This document shows, piece by piece, positions 8,049 to 17,746 of a stretch of DNA of 64,000 nucleotides (position 1 is the first letter of the stretch; every line of letters starts with the position of its first letter). The notes under the pieces are model-generated. The model was given only the letters and a program-made list of their open reading frames with translations, was not told where the DNA came from and made no database searches. This stretch comes from Pseudomonas sp. MYb118 (lineage in GTDB: Bacteria > Pseudomonadota > Gammaproteobacteria > Pseudomonadales > Pseudomonadaceae): NCBI RefSeq assembly GCF_040947875.1, contig NZ_JBFRXN010000003.1:620001-684000 (forward strand). Reading direction: 5' to 3'. The position numbers and the translations under genes are program-made.

Positions 8049-9527
8049 ATGACCCTTATCCATGATCAGGCGATGAACTATGTCTATCAGCAGATGCTGC
8101 AACGTTTGCTGAGCTTCTTTTCCCGGGCGGAGCGCACGGCGTTGCAGTTGTTGATTCAACGACTGGTCGTCAGCGCCGGCGGCATGGAGCACATTGGCGA
8201 CTACAAGGTGCTGGCTGTCCAGTCCGGCTCGCGGGACAGCTGCTACACCCTGGCGCTGCTGCGCGCCGCGCAGTTGAGCATCGCCGGGCGGGCACCGGCG
8301 ACGTTCCAGTTACGCGTGGCTTCGCTGCGCATGAACGGTGTCAGCGCCGCCGCGCAGGACAATATTCATCGTTGCAACAGCGCGCTGTTCTTTTACGATG
8401 ACCCACGGATTGAAGTGGTGGTGGCCGATAATCGCGAGGTGTTCCCGCTCATCCACCCCACGCCGATTTCCGAGGCGGGGCGCGAGGCCCATCGCCTCAA
8501 CCAGCTGATGGTCGGGCATCGTCGAACGCTGGGCGGGCCGCTGGATCTGTGGGACGACGGATACCTGGCCACAGCGGAGTTCTATGGGCAGATCGCTCGC
8601 TGGGACAGGGGTGTCGATGCCTTCGTCTGCAGCGACACGCCACGGCAGCAGAAACAGTTTCTCCACGGCCTCAAGCGTGCGGCGGCCAAGGCTGGCCTGA
8701 AGACCTCACGGCCTGCCGGCAACGGTTTTGAAGACTTGTATGCGGTGCTCGATGACCTGGGCAGCGATCTGTACCGCTCGTTGTCGGGCGGGCAGGGCCA
8801 GGCGCAATGGCGACCGGCCGACCATTTCGAAGCCTGTCGTCGCTCCACGTTCATTGATATTCACGACATGCTGGTCAGCAACCGCGAAGAGCGCTGGCCG
8901 CTGCTGACCGAGTTCCTGGGCTTCCAGCCGGACGAACTCACGGCCCAGTTGAGCGAAAACGAGTTCGTCAGCCCGACGCTCTCCGCTCACGTTCGCGGCC
9001 TGCAAGCCTGCTTCGTGCATGGCGGCAGCTACGAGTCGGGCGTGGCGGAGTATCTGCAGCGCGCGCTGGTGATGATGCGCCGCAAGCGTCTGCCGGAGCG
9101 CCTGTGTGAACAGGTGGTGGAGGTATTCGGCAATCCGGCGCGGCTGTCCGATCAGCGTGCCCTGGCCGCCGCCGAGGCGCAGAGAAGCCTGGGGCTGAGC
9201 GAGGCGCAACTGGTCTGCCTGCTGTTTGCGCCTTTTGTGGAAAATGGCGCCGGGCTTGAACGGTTCCTGCGTCAATGCCATCCGGGCATGCTGGTGGCCA
9301 TGCCGGACTTGCATCGGGCGATGCAGGGCAATCCGGTGTCCGAGCAGATTGCCCAATGGATGGTCGAGGTCAGCGGCCTGCCGGTCAGCCTGATCGGCAG
9401 ACTGTACCGCATGGGGCCTGTGCCGGCGCTCGAGCCCGGGTTGAATGACGCCCTGTTCGACGAGATGGGCGCCAAGCCCGGCGACTGTGACGCAGCGGTG
9501 GCGGGTGAATGGTCAGCGGGGCGTTGA
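8049..9527 (+). CDS. Hypothetical protein coupled to a MocR regulator
   Basis: A 492-aa protein that I do not recognise. It appears soluble: there is no signal peptide and no long hydrophobic segment. It is rich in Arg, Leu and Ala, with a helical N terminus (NYVYQQMLQRLLSFFSRAERTALQLL) and conserved-looking turns such as VQSGSRDSCYTLALLRAAQ, ALFFYDDPRIEVVVADN and GGPLDLWDDGYLA. Codon use matches the neighbours, so it is a real gene. It overlaps the MocR regulator gene by 19 bases, implying translational coupling and a shared role. The start is the ATG at 8049 with AGG 10 bases upstream. I assign no function. Confidence 0.75.
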   Translation: MTLIHDQAMNYVYQQMLQRLLSFFSRAERTALQLLIQRLVVSAGGMEHIGDYKVLAVQSGSRDSCYTLALLRAAQLSIAGRAPATFQLRVASLRMNGVSAAAQDNIHRCNSALFFYDDPRIEVVVADNREVFPLIHPTPISEAGREAHRLNQLMVGHRRTLGGPLDLWDDGYLATAEFYGQIARWDRGVDAFVCSDTPRQQKQFLHGLKRAAAKAGLKTSRPAGNGFEDLYAVLDDLGSDLYRSLSGGQGQAQWRPADHFEACRRSTFIDIHDMLVSNREERWPLLTEFLGFQPDELTAQLSENEFVSPTLSAHVRGLQACFVHGGSYESGVAEYLQRALVMMRRKRLPERLCEQVVEVFGNPARLSDQRALAAAEAQRSLGLSEAQLVCLLFAPFVENGAGLERFLRQCHPGMLVAMPDLHRAMQGNPVSEQIAQWMVEVSGLPVSLIGRLYRMGPVPALEPGLNDALFDEMGAKPGDCDAAVAGEWSAGR

Positions 9528-10924
9528 AAGGACCTCGCGAGACCGATTTTGCCTATCAGGCGGTGTATCGCTACCTGACGCACCTGATCAACGAGCCGGC
9601 CAGTGATACCAGCGTGCGCTTGCCCTCGTTGCGTCAGTTGGCCAATCGTTTGAGTGTGTCGATTTCAACCATCCAGTACGCCTACTCGCTGCTGGAGAAG
9701 GAAGGGCGGGTCTATTCGGTGGCCAAGTCCGGCTATTTCGCCATGCCGGTGTCGTCGCTCGCCATGCCCGGTGCCGATGGCGATCTGCTCGAAACCCTGT
9801 ATGTCAGCGCCCGCCGGCCGGGGATGCAGGTGTTCAGTGGCGATGAACCGGCCTTGCTGCAACCGCTAGACAGCCCCTTGTTGCTGCTTGAGCGCGAGTT
9901 GCTGCGCCAGTACCCGCGCCTGCCACAACCGCTTGCTCAACCTTGTGGCGAGCTTGAGCTGCGGGCCGCCCTGGCCGCGCGTTACACCACCTCGCCGGTG
10001 CGTTGCTGGCATGCCGATGACGTGTATATCGGTGCCGACTTGCGTGGCGTCCTGGAAATCCTCATTGCCGTGCTGGGCCTCAAGGACACCGCCGTGGTGG
10101 TCGAGGCGCCGTGTGACTGGACGATCCTGCGGCTGCTGCAGGAGGCCGACGTGCAAGTGATCGAGTGGCCGGTGCAGGCCAATGACAGCCTGGACACGGC
10201 ACAGTTGCGGGAGTGGCTGGAATCGCGCCGAGTGCAAATGGTCATGCTGTCCTCGGGCCTCAACGTGCCCCGTGGCAGCCTTGCCTGCGATGACAATCGC
10301 CAGGCTGTCGCGCACTTGCTGGAGCAATATGGCTGCTGGGTGCTGGAAAACGACTGCTACGGTGAACTCGAATTCGAGCCGGGAGGTATGCGTTTTCGTG
10401 ATCTGCTCGATCCCCAGCGGCTGATCGTGTTCTCTTCCTTCGAGAAAATCATCGGTCCCGAAGCCCCTTACGGTTACCTGCTTTCCCGGCATTTGAGCGA
10501 GCAATTGCAGCGGCACTTCCTGCTGCGTGCCTTTCGCTTGTCACCGATCAGGCAGAAGGCGATAGCGCGCCTGTATGGCAACGGTCGAGTCGATCAGCAT
10601 CTTCAGGTGCTGCGACGGCTGCTCAGGGAACGCAAGGTGCAGATGACGCAGCTGTTGCAGGAGCGCCTGGGCGATGCTCTGCAGGTTGTCGAGCCGCGGG
10701 GCGGGGCGACGATCTGGGCGCGTTCCCTGCGCCAGGTCGATATGCGGGGAGTGTTCCAGCGCTTGCTCAAACAGCATGTGCTGATCGCGCCGGGTGAGTT
10801 GTTCAGCTTGCAGGGCCTGCATTCCCAGCATTTGCGCTTGAGCCATGCCTTCGACGGTGACCATGACGTCGTGGCGGCGGTGAGTCTGCTGGGGGACGCC
10901 TTGCGGCTGGAGGCGATCGACTGA
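9509..10924 (+). CDS. MocR-type GntR regulator with aminotransferase-like domain
   Basis: A 471-aa fusion of an N-terminal winged helix (residues about 15-80; LPSLRQLANRLSVSISTIQYAYSLLEKEGRVY) and a fold-type I PLP-binding domain. The PLP lysine is recognisable in SSFEKIIGP and the C-terminal carboxylate-binding arginine in HLRLSHAF. The normally conserved arginine of the FSKxLxPxLRxGY motif is replaced here (GPEAPYGY), so ligand handling may differ from PdxR or GabR. MocR proteins usually sense PLP or an amino compound. It overlaps the upstream hypothetical gene by 19 bases. The target genes are not evident. Confidence 0.88.
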   Translation: MVSGALKGPRETDFAYQAVYRYLTHLINEPASDTSVRLPSLRQLANRLSVSISTIQYAYSLLEKEGRVYSVAKSGYFAMPVSSLAMPGADGDLLETLYVSARRPGMQVFSGDEPALLQPLDSPLLLLERELLRQYPRLPQPLAQPCGELELRAALAARYTTSPVRCWHADDVYIGADLRGVLEILIAVLGLKDTAVVVEAPCDWTILRLLQEADVQVIEWPVQANDSLDTAQLREWLESRRVQMVMLSSGLNVPRGSLACDDNRQAVAHLLEQYGCWVLENDCYGELEFEPGGMRFRDLLDPQRLIVFSSFEKIIGPEAPYGYLLSRHLSEQLQRHFLLRAFRLSPIRQKAIARLYGNGRVDQHLQVLRRLLRERKVQMTQLLQERLGDALQVVEPRGGATIWARSLRQVDMRGVFQRLLKQHVLIAPGELFSLQGLHSQHLRLSHAFDGDHDVVAAVSLLGDALRLEAID

Positions 10925-11035
10925 GCCGGGCCTGCAAGCATCCTTGCGGGCCGGGGGATCTATCCCATCGCGTTACGGTCAAACTGCCAGTAAACTGCGA
11001 TCCATCCCCGAACCACTCTATTCCAGAGGTTTTGC

Positions 11036-12682
11036 ATGACACTCAGTCCTTTTGCGGGCAAACCGGCACCGGCGCAACTGTTGGTCGATATCCCGCGACT
11101 GGTCACGGCCTATTACACCGGCCAGCCCGATGCCTCTATTGCCACCCAGCGTGTGGCTTTCGGCACCTCCGGGCACCGGGGCAGCTCGTTCGATCTGAGT
11201 TTCAACGAATGGCACGTCCTGGCCATCAGCCAGGCGATCTGCCTGTACCGCGAAGCCCAGGGCATCGACGGCCCGCTGTTCGTCGGCATCGACACCCATG
11301 CGCTGTCCACCCCGGCTGGCGCCAGTGCCCTCGAAGTGCTGGCGGCCAACGGCGTCACGGTGATGATCGCCGAAGGTGACGAGTACACGCCGACGCCGGC
11401 GGTTTCCCACGCCATCCTCTGCTACAACCGTGGCCGCACCTCAGGGCTGGCGGACGGCATCGTCATTACGCCTTCGCACAACCCGCCACAAAGCGGCGGC
11501 TACAAGTACAACCCCACCAACGGTGGCCCGGCCGATACCCATATCACCAAGTGGATCGAGGCCAAGGCCAACGAACTGCTGGCCAACAAGCTCGCCGGCG
11601 TCAAGCGCATCAGCTACGAGCAGGCACTGAAAGCCGGCACCACCCATCGTCACGACTACCTCAACACCTACGTGGCCGATCTGATCAACGTCATCGACTT
11701 CGACGCCATCCGTTCGGCCAAGCTGCGCCTGGGTGTCGATCCGCTGGGCGGAGCAGGGGTGCGCTACTGGTCGGCGATTGCCGAGCATTACAAGCTGGAC
11801 CTTGAGGTGGTGAACAAGGAAGTCGATTCGACCTTCCGCTTCATGACCGTGGATTGGGATGGCCAGATCCGCATGGACCCGTCGTCCAGCCATGCGATGC
11901 AGGGCCTGATTGGCCTGAAAGAGCGCTTCGACGTGGCGTTCGCCTGCGACCCGGACCACGACCGTCACGGCATCGTCACCCCTTCGGGCGGTTTGCTCGC
12001 GCCGAACAACTACCTCGCTGTGTCGATCGACTACCTGTTCCAGAACCGCCCGCAATGGCGTGCCGATGCCGCCGTGGGTAAAACCGTGGTCAGCAGTGGC
12101 TTGATCGACCGCGTGGCCAAGCGCCTGGGTCGTCGCCTGTACGAGGTGCCGGTCGGCTTCAAGTGGTTTGCCGACGGCCTGTTCGATGGCTCGCTGGGTT
12201 TTGGTGGCGAGGAAAGCGCCGGGGCGTCGTTCCTGCGCAAGGACGGTGGCGTATGGAGCACTGACAAGGACGGTTTGATTCCAGCGTTGCTGGCGGCGGA
12301 AATGACCGCTCGCACCGGCCGCGACCCAAGCCAGGCTTACCGCGCGCTGACCGATGAGCTGGGCGAACCGTTCTCGGTGCGTGTCGATGCCAAGGCTAAC
12401 CCGCAGCAAAAAGCGCTGCTGAGCAAGCTGTCGCCGGAGCAGGTGACTTCCACGGAGCTGGCGGGCGAGCCGATCCAGAGCATCCTCAGCCATGCGCCGG
12501 GTAATGACCAGGCCATCGGCGGCCTGAAGGTCATGACCGAAAACGGCTGGTTCGCGGCGCGTCCGTCGGGGACCGAGGACATCTACAAGATCTACGCCGA
12601 GAGCTTCGTCAGCGACGACCACCTCAAGCAGTTGGTAGCCGAGGCGCAGACCCTGGTGGATGGGGCTATCTCCACGAAATAA
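11036..12682 (+). CDS. pgm: Phosphoglucomutase (alpha-D-glucose phosphate-specific)
   Basis: A 548-aa enzyme that interconverts glucose 1-phosphate and glucose 6-phosphate in the cytosol. The phosphoserine loop [16 protein letters not shown], the metal-binding loop CDPDHDRHG, the sugar-binding loop [10 protein letters not shown] and the phosphate-binding loop [15 protein letters not shown] are all intact and in the family order. Length is that of the bacterial Pgm family rather than of AlgC-type phosphomannomutase. The ATG follows CCAGAGGT. The gene stands alone between the MocR gene and a REPIN, and its 110-base leader ends in a possible weak hairpin of the preceding gene. Confidence 0.95.
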   Translation: MTLSPFAGKPAPAQLLVDIPRLVTAYYTGQPDASIATQRVAFGTSGHRGSSFDLSFNEWHVLAISQAICLYREAQGIDGPLFVGIDTHALSTPAGASALEVLAANGVTVMIAEGDEYTPTPAVSHAILCYNRGRTSGLADGIVITPSHNPPQSGGYKYNPTNGGPADTHITKWIEAKANELLANKLAGVKRISYEQALKAGTTHRHDYLNTYVADLINVIDFDAIRSAKLRLGVDPLGGAGVRYWSAIAEHYKLDLEVVNKEVDSTFRFMTVDWDGQIRMDPSSSHAMQGLIGLKERFDVAFACDPDHDRHGIVTPSGGLLAPNNYLAVSIDYLFQNRPQWRADAAVGKTVVSSGLIDRVAKRLGRRLYEVPVGFKWFADGLFDGSLGFGGEESAGASFLRKDGGVWSTDKDGLIPALLAAEMTARTGRDPSQAYRALTDELGEPFSVRVDAKANPQQKALLSKLSPEQVTSTELAGEPIQSILSHAPGNDQAIGGLKVMTENGWFAARPSGTEDIYKIYAESFVSDDHLKQLVAEAQTLVDGAISTK

Positions 12683-12692
12683 ACCGGCCCCC

Positions 12693-12793
12693 TGTAGGAG
12701 CGGGCTTGCCCGCGATGGAATCCGCCACACCGCTGGACATCAGACAGCCAGCGTTATCGTGAACGACCATCGCGAGCAAGCTCGCTCCTACAG
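12693..12793. repeat. REP doublet (REPIN)
   Basis: Two inverted REPs (GGAGCGGGCTTGCCCGCGAT and CGCGAGCAAGCTCGCTCC) about 60 bases apart lie between pgm and the convergent pirin gene. The interior carries the GACAGCCAGCGTTATCG core seen in other copies in this window. Confidence 0.88.
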
Positions 12794-12810
12794 GTTCGGG
12801 TTGGCATCAA

Positions 12811-13506
12811 TCACGCCAAATCAACCAGGACAATCTCACTGTCCTCAACCGCCGTCACCCGCAACACCTGCTCATCGGCCACCGCAACGCCGTCTCGAGC
12901 TTCTGCGCGTAAGCCATTGACCTCAATCACACCCGTAGCCGGCACCAGGTAGGCACGACGCCCGCTGTCGAGCGTGTATTCGGCCGTCTCGCCCGCTTTC
13001 AGATTCGCCGCCACCAACCGTGCGTCCGCACGAATCCGCAGGCTCTGGTCGTCACCGGACTTGCCGCTGGCCAGCGTGACAAAACCTTCGCGATCGCCTT
13101 TGGGGAAAGGTTTCGCACCCCAGGAAGGGGCCAGGCCGGATTCATTGGGAATGATCCAGATCTGGAAGATCTTGGTGTCAGTGCTCTCCAGGTTGTATTC
13201 GCTGTGGGCGATGCCGGTGCCCGCGCTCATCACTTGCACGTCGCCGGCTTCAGTGCGGCCCTTGTTGCCCAGGTTGTCCTGGTGGGAAATCGCGCCTTCA
13301 CGAACGTAGGTGATGATCTCCATGTCCCGGTGCGGGTGGGTCGGGAAGCCGGTGCCGGCGGCGATCACGTCATCGTTCCAGACGCGCAGGTTGCCCCAGT
13401 TCATGCGTTTGGGGTCATAGTACTCGGCGAACGAAAAGTGGTGGTGCGCATCCAACCAGCCGTGGTGGGCGCCGCCCAGGGTTTTGAAGGGTCTGAGTTC
13501 GAGCAT
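12811..13506 (-). CDS. Pirin family protein (YhhW-like bicupin)
   Basis: A 231-aa bicupin of the pirin family. The metal ligands of the N-terminal cupin are present in the expected arrangement: H57 and H59 (THPHRDMEI), H101 and E103 (IAHSEYN). Members such as YhhW can act as quercetin 2,3-dioxygenases in vitro, but their physiological role is unclear. The ATG is preceded by CAGGAGACGATC, a good ribosome-binding site. It is divergent from the helicase gene, with a 235-base spacer, and convergent with pgm. Confidence 0.92.
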   Translation of the reverse strand: MLELRPFKTLGGAHHGWLDAHHHFSFAEYYDPKRMNWGNLRVWNDDVIAAGTGFPTHPHRDMEIITYVREGAISHQDNLGNKGRTEAGDVQVMSAGTGIAHSEYNLESTDTKIFQIWIIPNESGLAPSWGAKPFPKGDREGFVTLASGKSGDDQSLRIRADARLVAANLKAGETAEYTLDSGRRAYLVPATGVIEVNGLRAEARDGVAVADEQVLRVTAVEDSEIVLVDLA

Positions 13507-13741
13507 GATCGTCTCCTGAAAGGGGGATTAATGGCGAGCATCATCCAACAGGCACTGATCGGTAAAAAGCGTAAAAACTGCTGTATTACCATCGAATAAG
13601 TTGATTGAAAATAACCTCGAAACGCTCTCATCCAGCCTTCACTTCATCGCATAAGCCAATGACCTGTAAGCATTTCACTAGAACTCAACGGCAAATGCAG
13701 ACACCATAGTCCCCAACAGCCTCACACCCTGGAGCCCGCGC

Positions 13742-16207
13742 GTGTCGCAACCCGATCTTCCTCCCGAACTTCGTCCCCTGGCCGAGATGCCCTTGCTCAA
13801 GCGCCTGGCCGCCCGGTTCTTTGGCCATGGCTTGACCCGCCTGCGCGCGCAGCACCGCGCATCCTGGTTGCACGGCCAGGCTGACGGTTTTCGCAGCGGG
13901 CACAGTGCCGGTGTCGATTACGGCTACAAGGAAGGCAAGCTCGAAGGCCTGGAAGAGGGCCGGCAGGTCTTGCTGATTCGCGATTCGCGCTCCACCGAGC
14001 ACCGGGCGCCGAATGTCGACGACAACCTGTTCGATGACTGGCGCCTGCCCCTGAGCGCCGAGCTGAAGAAGCGCATGAAGGCCGATGTCGCCCGGCTGCT
14101 GCCGGCCCATGCGCAGCCGAGCGCGGCGCAGTGGAAGATGATTTTCAGCGACACGCCATCGACTTCGGTGATCGCCGGTGCCGGTGCCGGCAAATCGACC
14201 ACGCTGGCGCTGCGCATCATGCTGCTGACGCATTATCTGGGCTTCGAGCTCGATTCGATGACCGTGGTGACCTTCACCCGCGAGTCGCGCAAGGACTTCA
14301 TCAACAAACTGGTCGAGCTGTTTGCGCTCTGGGGCCGACAACTCAGCCTCAAGGACGCGCGGGAGCTGGTGCGCACGTTCCACTCACGCATCCTGCCGAT
14401 GGTGCGCAGCCTGCCGGGTTTCGAGCGTCTGCAGGCGTTCGAGAACATCAGCCATCGCCCCCAGGGTAATGACGCGGACGTCGACAGCAATCCTTTCGAC
14501 CTGCGCATCAATGATGCCCAGCGCCAGTTGCTCAACGCCTGCTATCACCAGCTGCATAGCCGTGACGAGCGCTTTCGTGAGCTGATCAAGCCGCTGTCGC
14601 GCCATGCCTTGCAGCTAAAGGAACTGGAGCGTGATCACCCGGACGTGCAAAAGCGCGTGGCGGTGACCGAGCTGGCGGCCAAGCGTGACGAAGAGTTGTG
14701 CGACTTTATCGAGGATCTGTGGTTCGGTGCAGGTGCGTGGCCGATCAAGGGCATCGAACCCAACCGCCAGACGTTTGAAATCAACGGCTCGACCTTTCAC
14801 TGCCATGGCTACATCCCCAGTCTGGATGCGTGGGTGGTGCTGGGCTTCGACCCTCGGGAAAACCCCCAGGTCAGCCGCCCGAATGCCAAGCTCAGCGTGC
14901 GCGCGGAATGGGCAGTGAAACGCACCCTGTTTCAAGCTTTCTGTCGTAAGCCATTGATTTGGCTAGATAGTTACGAATCATCCAAGCGCGTTTTGGCCTC
15001 GCTGGCAGGCGACGCCAGCGCCGGTCCCGGCTTCGATTACAAGGTCAAGGGTGAGCTGGGCTCGGCGCCCTTGCTCGACTGTTTCGTGGCGGCAGCCGGG
15101 TTTATCGAGAACCTGGGGCTGGACGTACCGAGCGCCGTCGGCCAGATGAGTTTCGCCAAGGATGATCCCGACCGGTTTTTCTTCGAGGCCTTGAGCCTGT
15201 TCTGGCGGGCTCTGGAGGATCATCTGCTCGATCAGAAACCGCCGGTCATGACCTACAACCGTATGTTCGCCCTGTTCAGCGAGCATTCCCCGGAAAACCA
15301 GAAGCTGCTCAGCGACGAGCTGCTGCGGCCGTTGTCGCACTTGATGATCGACGAGTTCCAGGACGTGTCGCCGCAGATCGTCTCGTGGATTCGCGCCAGC
15401 CTGGCGGAAATCCGCAGCCGCGGGCCGGCGATGCACGTGGGGCGCGGCGCTCAGCGTTCCTCGCTGCTGTGCGTGGGTGATGACTGGCAATCCATCTACG
15501 GCTGGCGCGGCAGTTCGCCGAGCTATTTCATGGAATTCAACAAGGAGTTCCCGTCGCCGAGTACCACCAAGGTCATGCTCAGCGACAACTACCGCAGTCA
15601 CCAGCACATCATCGACGCGGCCGAGCACATCGTTCGCGCCGCACCGGCCATCGCCGGCAAGAAGGCCAAGGCGAGCGGCGAGGCGCGGCCGCTGATTCCG
15701 GTCAACGTCCTGGACCGGGACGATCAGGCCATGGCCCAGCGCCTGATGGAGCACTATCGAAACGGCGATTCGATCTTGATGCTTTATCGAAAAAGTAGCG
15801 ATAAGTTATTGATAGAGCAGCATATTCAGTCGGTAGTTAATGTTGATTCTAGCTTGCCGTACGAGGCTCGCCGGCTCAAGCAACTGACCTATCACAGCGC
15901 CAAGGGCCTGCAAGCCGATGCGGTTTTCCTGTTGGGTGATTGTCAGCACCTGACCAGTTCGCCGTACAAGAACCAGGTGTATCGCATGGCCGGGCTGGGC
16001 AAGCCCAATGACAACGAAGCCTACGACAATGCCCAGAAGGACGAGATTCTGCGCCTGGCCTATGTGGGCATCACAAGGGCGGTGAGTCATTGCTACTGGT
16101 ACGTCGACGGGCAGGACACCCAGGCGGCGAACATGCCCAAGGCATCGGACCGGATTGGCAAGGGCAAGGCGTTTTTTGCGGATGGGCGCAAGGGTGGCGC
16201 TAACTGA
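13742..16207 (+). CDS. UvrD/Rep-like superfamily 1 DNA helicase with N-terminal extension
   Basis: An 821-aa SF1A helicase. Walker A GAGAGKST lies near residue 145, Walker B is LMIDEFQD, motif III is GDDWQSIYGWRGS, motif IV includes NYRS, motif V is YHSAKGLQADAVFLL and motif VI is LAYVGITRA. It presumably unwinds DNA 3'-5' using ATP. About 140 residues precede Walker A, including a glycine- and glutamate-rich stretch (GYKEGKLEGLEEGRQ), longer than in UvrD; helicase IV-like proteins also have N-terminal extensions. Start is GTG 13742 with CTGGAG upstream. Two short patches (about 14940-15000 and 15780-15860) are AT-rich with codons rare in the neighbours. A REPIN follows. Confidence 0.88.
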   Translation: MSQPDLPPELRPLAEMPLLKRLAARFFGHGLTRLRAQHRASWLHGQADGFRSGHSAGVDYGYKEGKLEGLEEGRQVLLIRDSRSTEHRAPNVDDNLFDDWRLPLSAELKKRMKADVARLLPAHAQPSAAQWKMIFSDTPSTSVIAGAGAGKSTTLALRIMLLTHYLGFELDSMTVVTFTRESRKDFINKLVELFALWGRQLSLKDARELVRTFHSRILPMVRSLPGFERLQAFENISHRPQGNDADVDSNPFDLRINDAQRQLLNACYHQLHSRDERFRELIKPLSRHALQLKELERDHPDVQKRVAVTELAAKRDEELCDFIEDLWFGAGAWPIKGIEPNRQTFEINGSTFHCHGYIPSLDAWVVLGFDPRENPQVSRPNAKLSVRAEWAVKRTLFQAFCRKPLIWLDSYESSKRVLASLAGDASAGPGFDYKVKGELGSAPLLDCFVAAAGFIENLGLDVPSAVGQMSFAKDDPDRFFFEALSLFWRALEDHLLDQKPPVMTYNRMFALFSEHSPENQKLLSDELLRPLSHLMIDEFQDVSPQIVSWIRASLAEIRSRGPAMHVGRGAQRSSLLCVGDDWQSIYGWRGSSPSYFMEFNKEFPSPSTTKVMLSDNYRSHQHIIDAAEHIVRAAPAIAGKKAKASGEARPLIPVNVLDRDDQAMAQRLMEHYRNGDSILMLYRKSSDKLLIEQHIQSVVNVDSSLPYEARRLKQLTYHSAKGLQADAVFLLGDCQHLTSSPYKNQVYRMAGLGKPNDNEAYDNAQKDEILRLAYVGITRAVSHCYWYVDGQDTQAANMPKASDRIGKGKAFFADGRKGGAN

Positions 16208-16222
16208 AACGTTCCCTGTTCC

Positions 16223-16325
16223 TGTAGGAGCGAGCCTTGCTCGCGATGGAAGTCCAGGCACCGCTGAGTGTCAGACAGCCAGTGTTATCGTTGACGACCA
16301 TCGCGAGCAAGGCTCGCTCCTACAG
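16223..16325. repeat. REP doublet (REPIN), variant with one extra C
   Basis: Inverted REPs at each end carry an extra C/G in the stem (GAGCCTTGCTC and GAGCAAGGCTC). Both ends share the same change, as expected for a doublet that folds and moves as one unit. Confidence 0.85.
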
Positions 16326-16351
16326 TGATGGGTGTGAAAGGTTACAGCGCC

Positions 16352-16687
16352 TCAGGCATAGCTCCTGAGCGCAACCGGCGGAATGAACGACTCGAGCTCG
16401 TCTTCCACCGCTTCGATTATTCGTTCCACATCCGCGGCATTCATGACCGTTGCACACGGAATCCCGGCGATGGCGATCATGGTCTCGCCACTGGCGCGGT
16501 CAAACAGGCGGGCGATCATACTGCCCGGGGCGTCCATGCTCGCCTCGAAACCCATGGGATGAAAATGCCAGCGCATCAGCTGGCAGGCGTTTGGAAAGGT
16601 GACCTTGCTGAATCCTCTATTCATGTGTTGCCCGCCTTCATTTTCGAGCGCTTCCTTTAGCTCATGGTAGGTGGGTAGAGCCTTCAT
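16352..16687 (-). CDS. DUF1652 domain-containing protein
   Basis: A 111-aa soluble protein with the Pseudomonas-type DUF1652 pattern from about residue 25 (FPNACQLMRWHFHPMGFEASM ... ARLFDRASGETMIAIAGI ... ELESFIPP). No biochemical function is known for this family; several paralogues are usual per genome. The frame runs upstream to 16921, but ATG 16687 gives a plausible family N terminus. A later ATG, corresponding to MNRGFSKV, has a possible AAGGCGGG site and is an alternative, so the exact start is uncertain. It stands alone between a REPIN and the divergent regulator gene. Confidence 0.75.
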   Translation of the reverse strand: MKALPTYHELKEALENEGGQHMNRGFSKVTFPNACQLMRWHFHPMGFEASMDAPGSMIARLFDRASGETMIAIAGIPCATVMNAADVERIIEAVEDELESFIPPVALRSYA

Positions 16688-16883
16688 TGGCTCGACCTGA
16701 CTGCTTAAAAGTAGCATCTGCATGTGAAAAGAATGTGGATTTCTCAGGCCATTTGGCAATTGGTTCCATTTTTTTTGATTCAGGTCACAGCGCCACGGAT
16801 TTTGGGCGAAAGGCCAGTATCGAGCCGGCGTTGAAGCGGCCGGCCAATTTCGGCAAGCTCGCTGTTTTTCCCCGAGATTCCTG

Positions 16884-17696
16884 ATGTCCGCCCATGACGA
16901 TTCGCTGCAAACCCAGACCACGCGCGAGACGGTGGTGCGTTATCACCTGCGTTGGAAGCATCGCGACCTGGAGGGCGTCATGGCGCTGTACCACCCCGAC
17001 GTCGAGTACAACGACTTCTTCCAGAATCGAGTGATGGGCCTGAGCGAGTTGCGCGACTACGTGCGCAGCAGCATGCCGCGCGATCCGGACGAAGCGCTGG
17101 AGCACTCGGACCGCATCCGCCTCGACGGCGATACGGCGTTCATCCAGTACCGCATTACCCTGCGCGGCGGCGATGGGCTGGTGTCCTTTCGCGCCAGTGA
17201 AGCGATCACCGTGCGCGACGGTCTGATCTGGCGGGTTAATGAGTACGCCTCGCTGGTGCGCGAACAGCTTGCTGATCAACCCGGCAGTACGCCGCGACCG
17301 GCTGCCAGTCGGCTGGGCCTGTCGCCGCGTCAATTGAGCTTCATGGCCGAGGATCTGCAGCAGTATTTCCAACGCCAGCAACCCTACCTGGACCCTGAAC
17401 TCGACCTGCAACGGGTCGCCAACGAATGCGGGTACAGTCGCAACCAAATGTCGTACCTGCTGAACCAGGTGCTCGGCCAGAGCTTCTATCGCTACGTCAA
17501 TCAGGCACGGTTGCAACACCTGCTGGCGGCGCTGGATGTTGCCACGCCACCACTGCGTATCGACGATCTGGCGTTTGCCGCGGGCTTCAATTCGTTGTCG
17601 GCATTCTACAGCTGTTTCCGCCAGCACACCGGCCTGTCGCCCAAAGCCTACGTCAAACAGATTTCTTTGCGTGCACGCGCGCAAGACAGCCTCTGA
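16884..17696 (+). CDS. NTF2/SnoaL-like domain fused to an AraC-type DNA-binding domain
   Basis: A 270-aa regulator with an unusual sensor. Residues about 12-125 read as an NTF2/SnoaL-like fold (YHLRWKHRDLEGVMALYHPDVEYNDFF... and a long antiparallel strand region). Residues about 165-265 form the double helix-turn-helix of AraC proteins (LDLQRVANECGYSRNQMSYLLNQ and IDDLAFAAGFNSLSAFYSCFRQHTGLSP). The more common AraC sensor is a cupin. It is followed 50 bases later by an FAD amine-type oxidase and a cupin gene on the same strand, which it probably regulates. The ligand is likely a small hydrophobic or amine compound, by inference only. Confidence 0.85.
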   Translation: MSAHDDSLQTQTTRETVVRYHLRWKHRDLEGVMALYHPDVEYNDFFQNRVMGLSELRDYVRSSMPRDPDEALEHSDRIRLDGDTAFIQYRITLRGGDGLVSFRASEAITVRDGLIWRVNEYASLVREQLADQPGSTPRPAASRLGLSPRQLSFMAEDLQQYFQRQQPYLDPELDLQRVANECGYSRNQMSYLLNQVLGQSFYRYVNQARLQHLLAALDVATPPLRIDDLAFAAGFNSLSAFYSCFRQHTGLSPKAYVKQISLRARAQDSL

Positions 17697-17746
17697 GCCG
17701 ACGCACTAGGATCTACGCTATCGAAGTTTGAGTGGCGGGGTCGCAC

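Noticed and set aside
10925..10955. Hairpin CCGGGCCTGCAAG...CTTGCGGGCCGG after the MocR gene
   Set aside because: The stem is plausible but imperfect and there is no T-run, so it was not listed as a terminator.
13531..13599. 22-codon frame with a GGGGG site in the pirin-helicase spacer
   Set aside because: The ribosome-binding site is good, but the peptide is too short to judge, no homologue can be named and the G-run is also the pirin leader. Kept only as a note.
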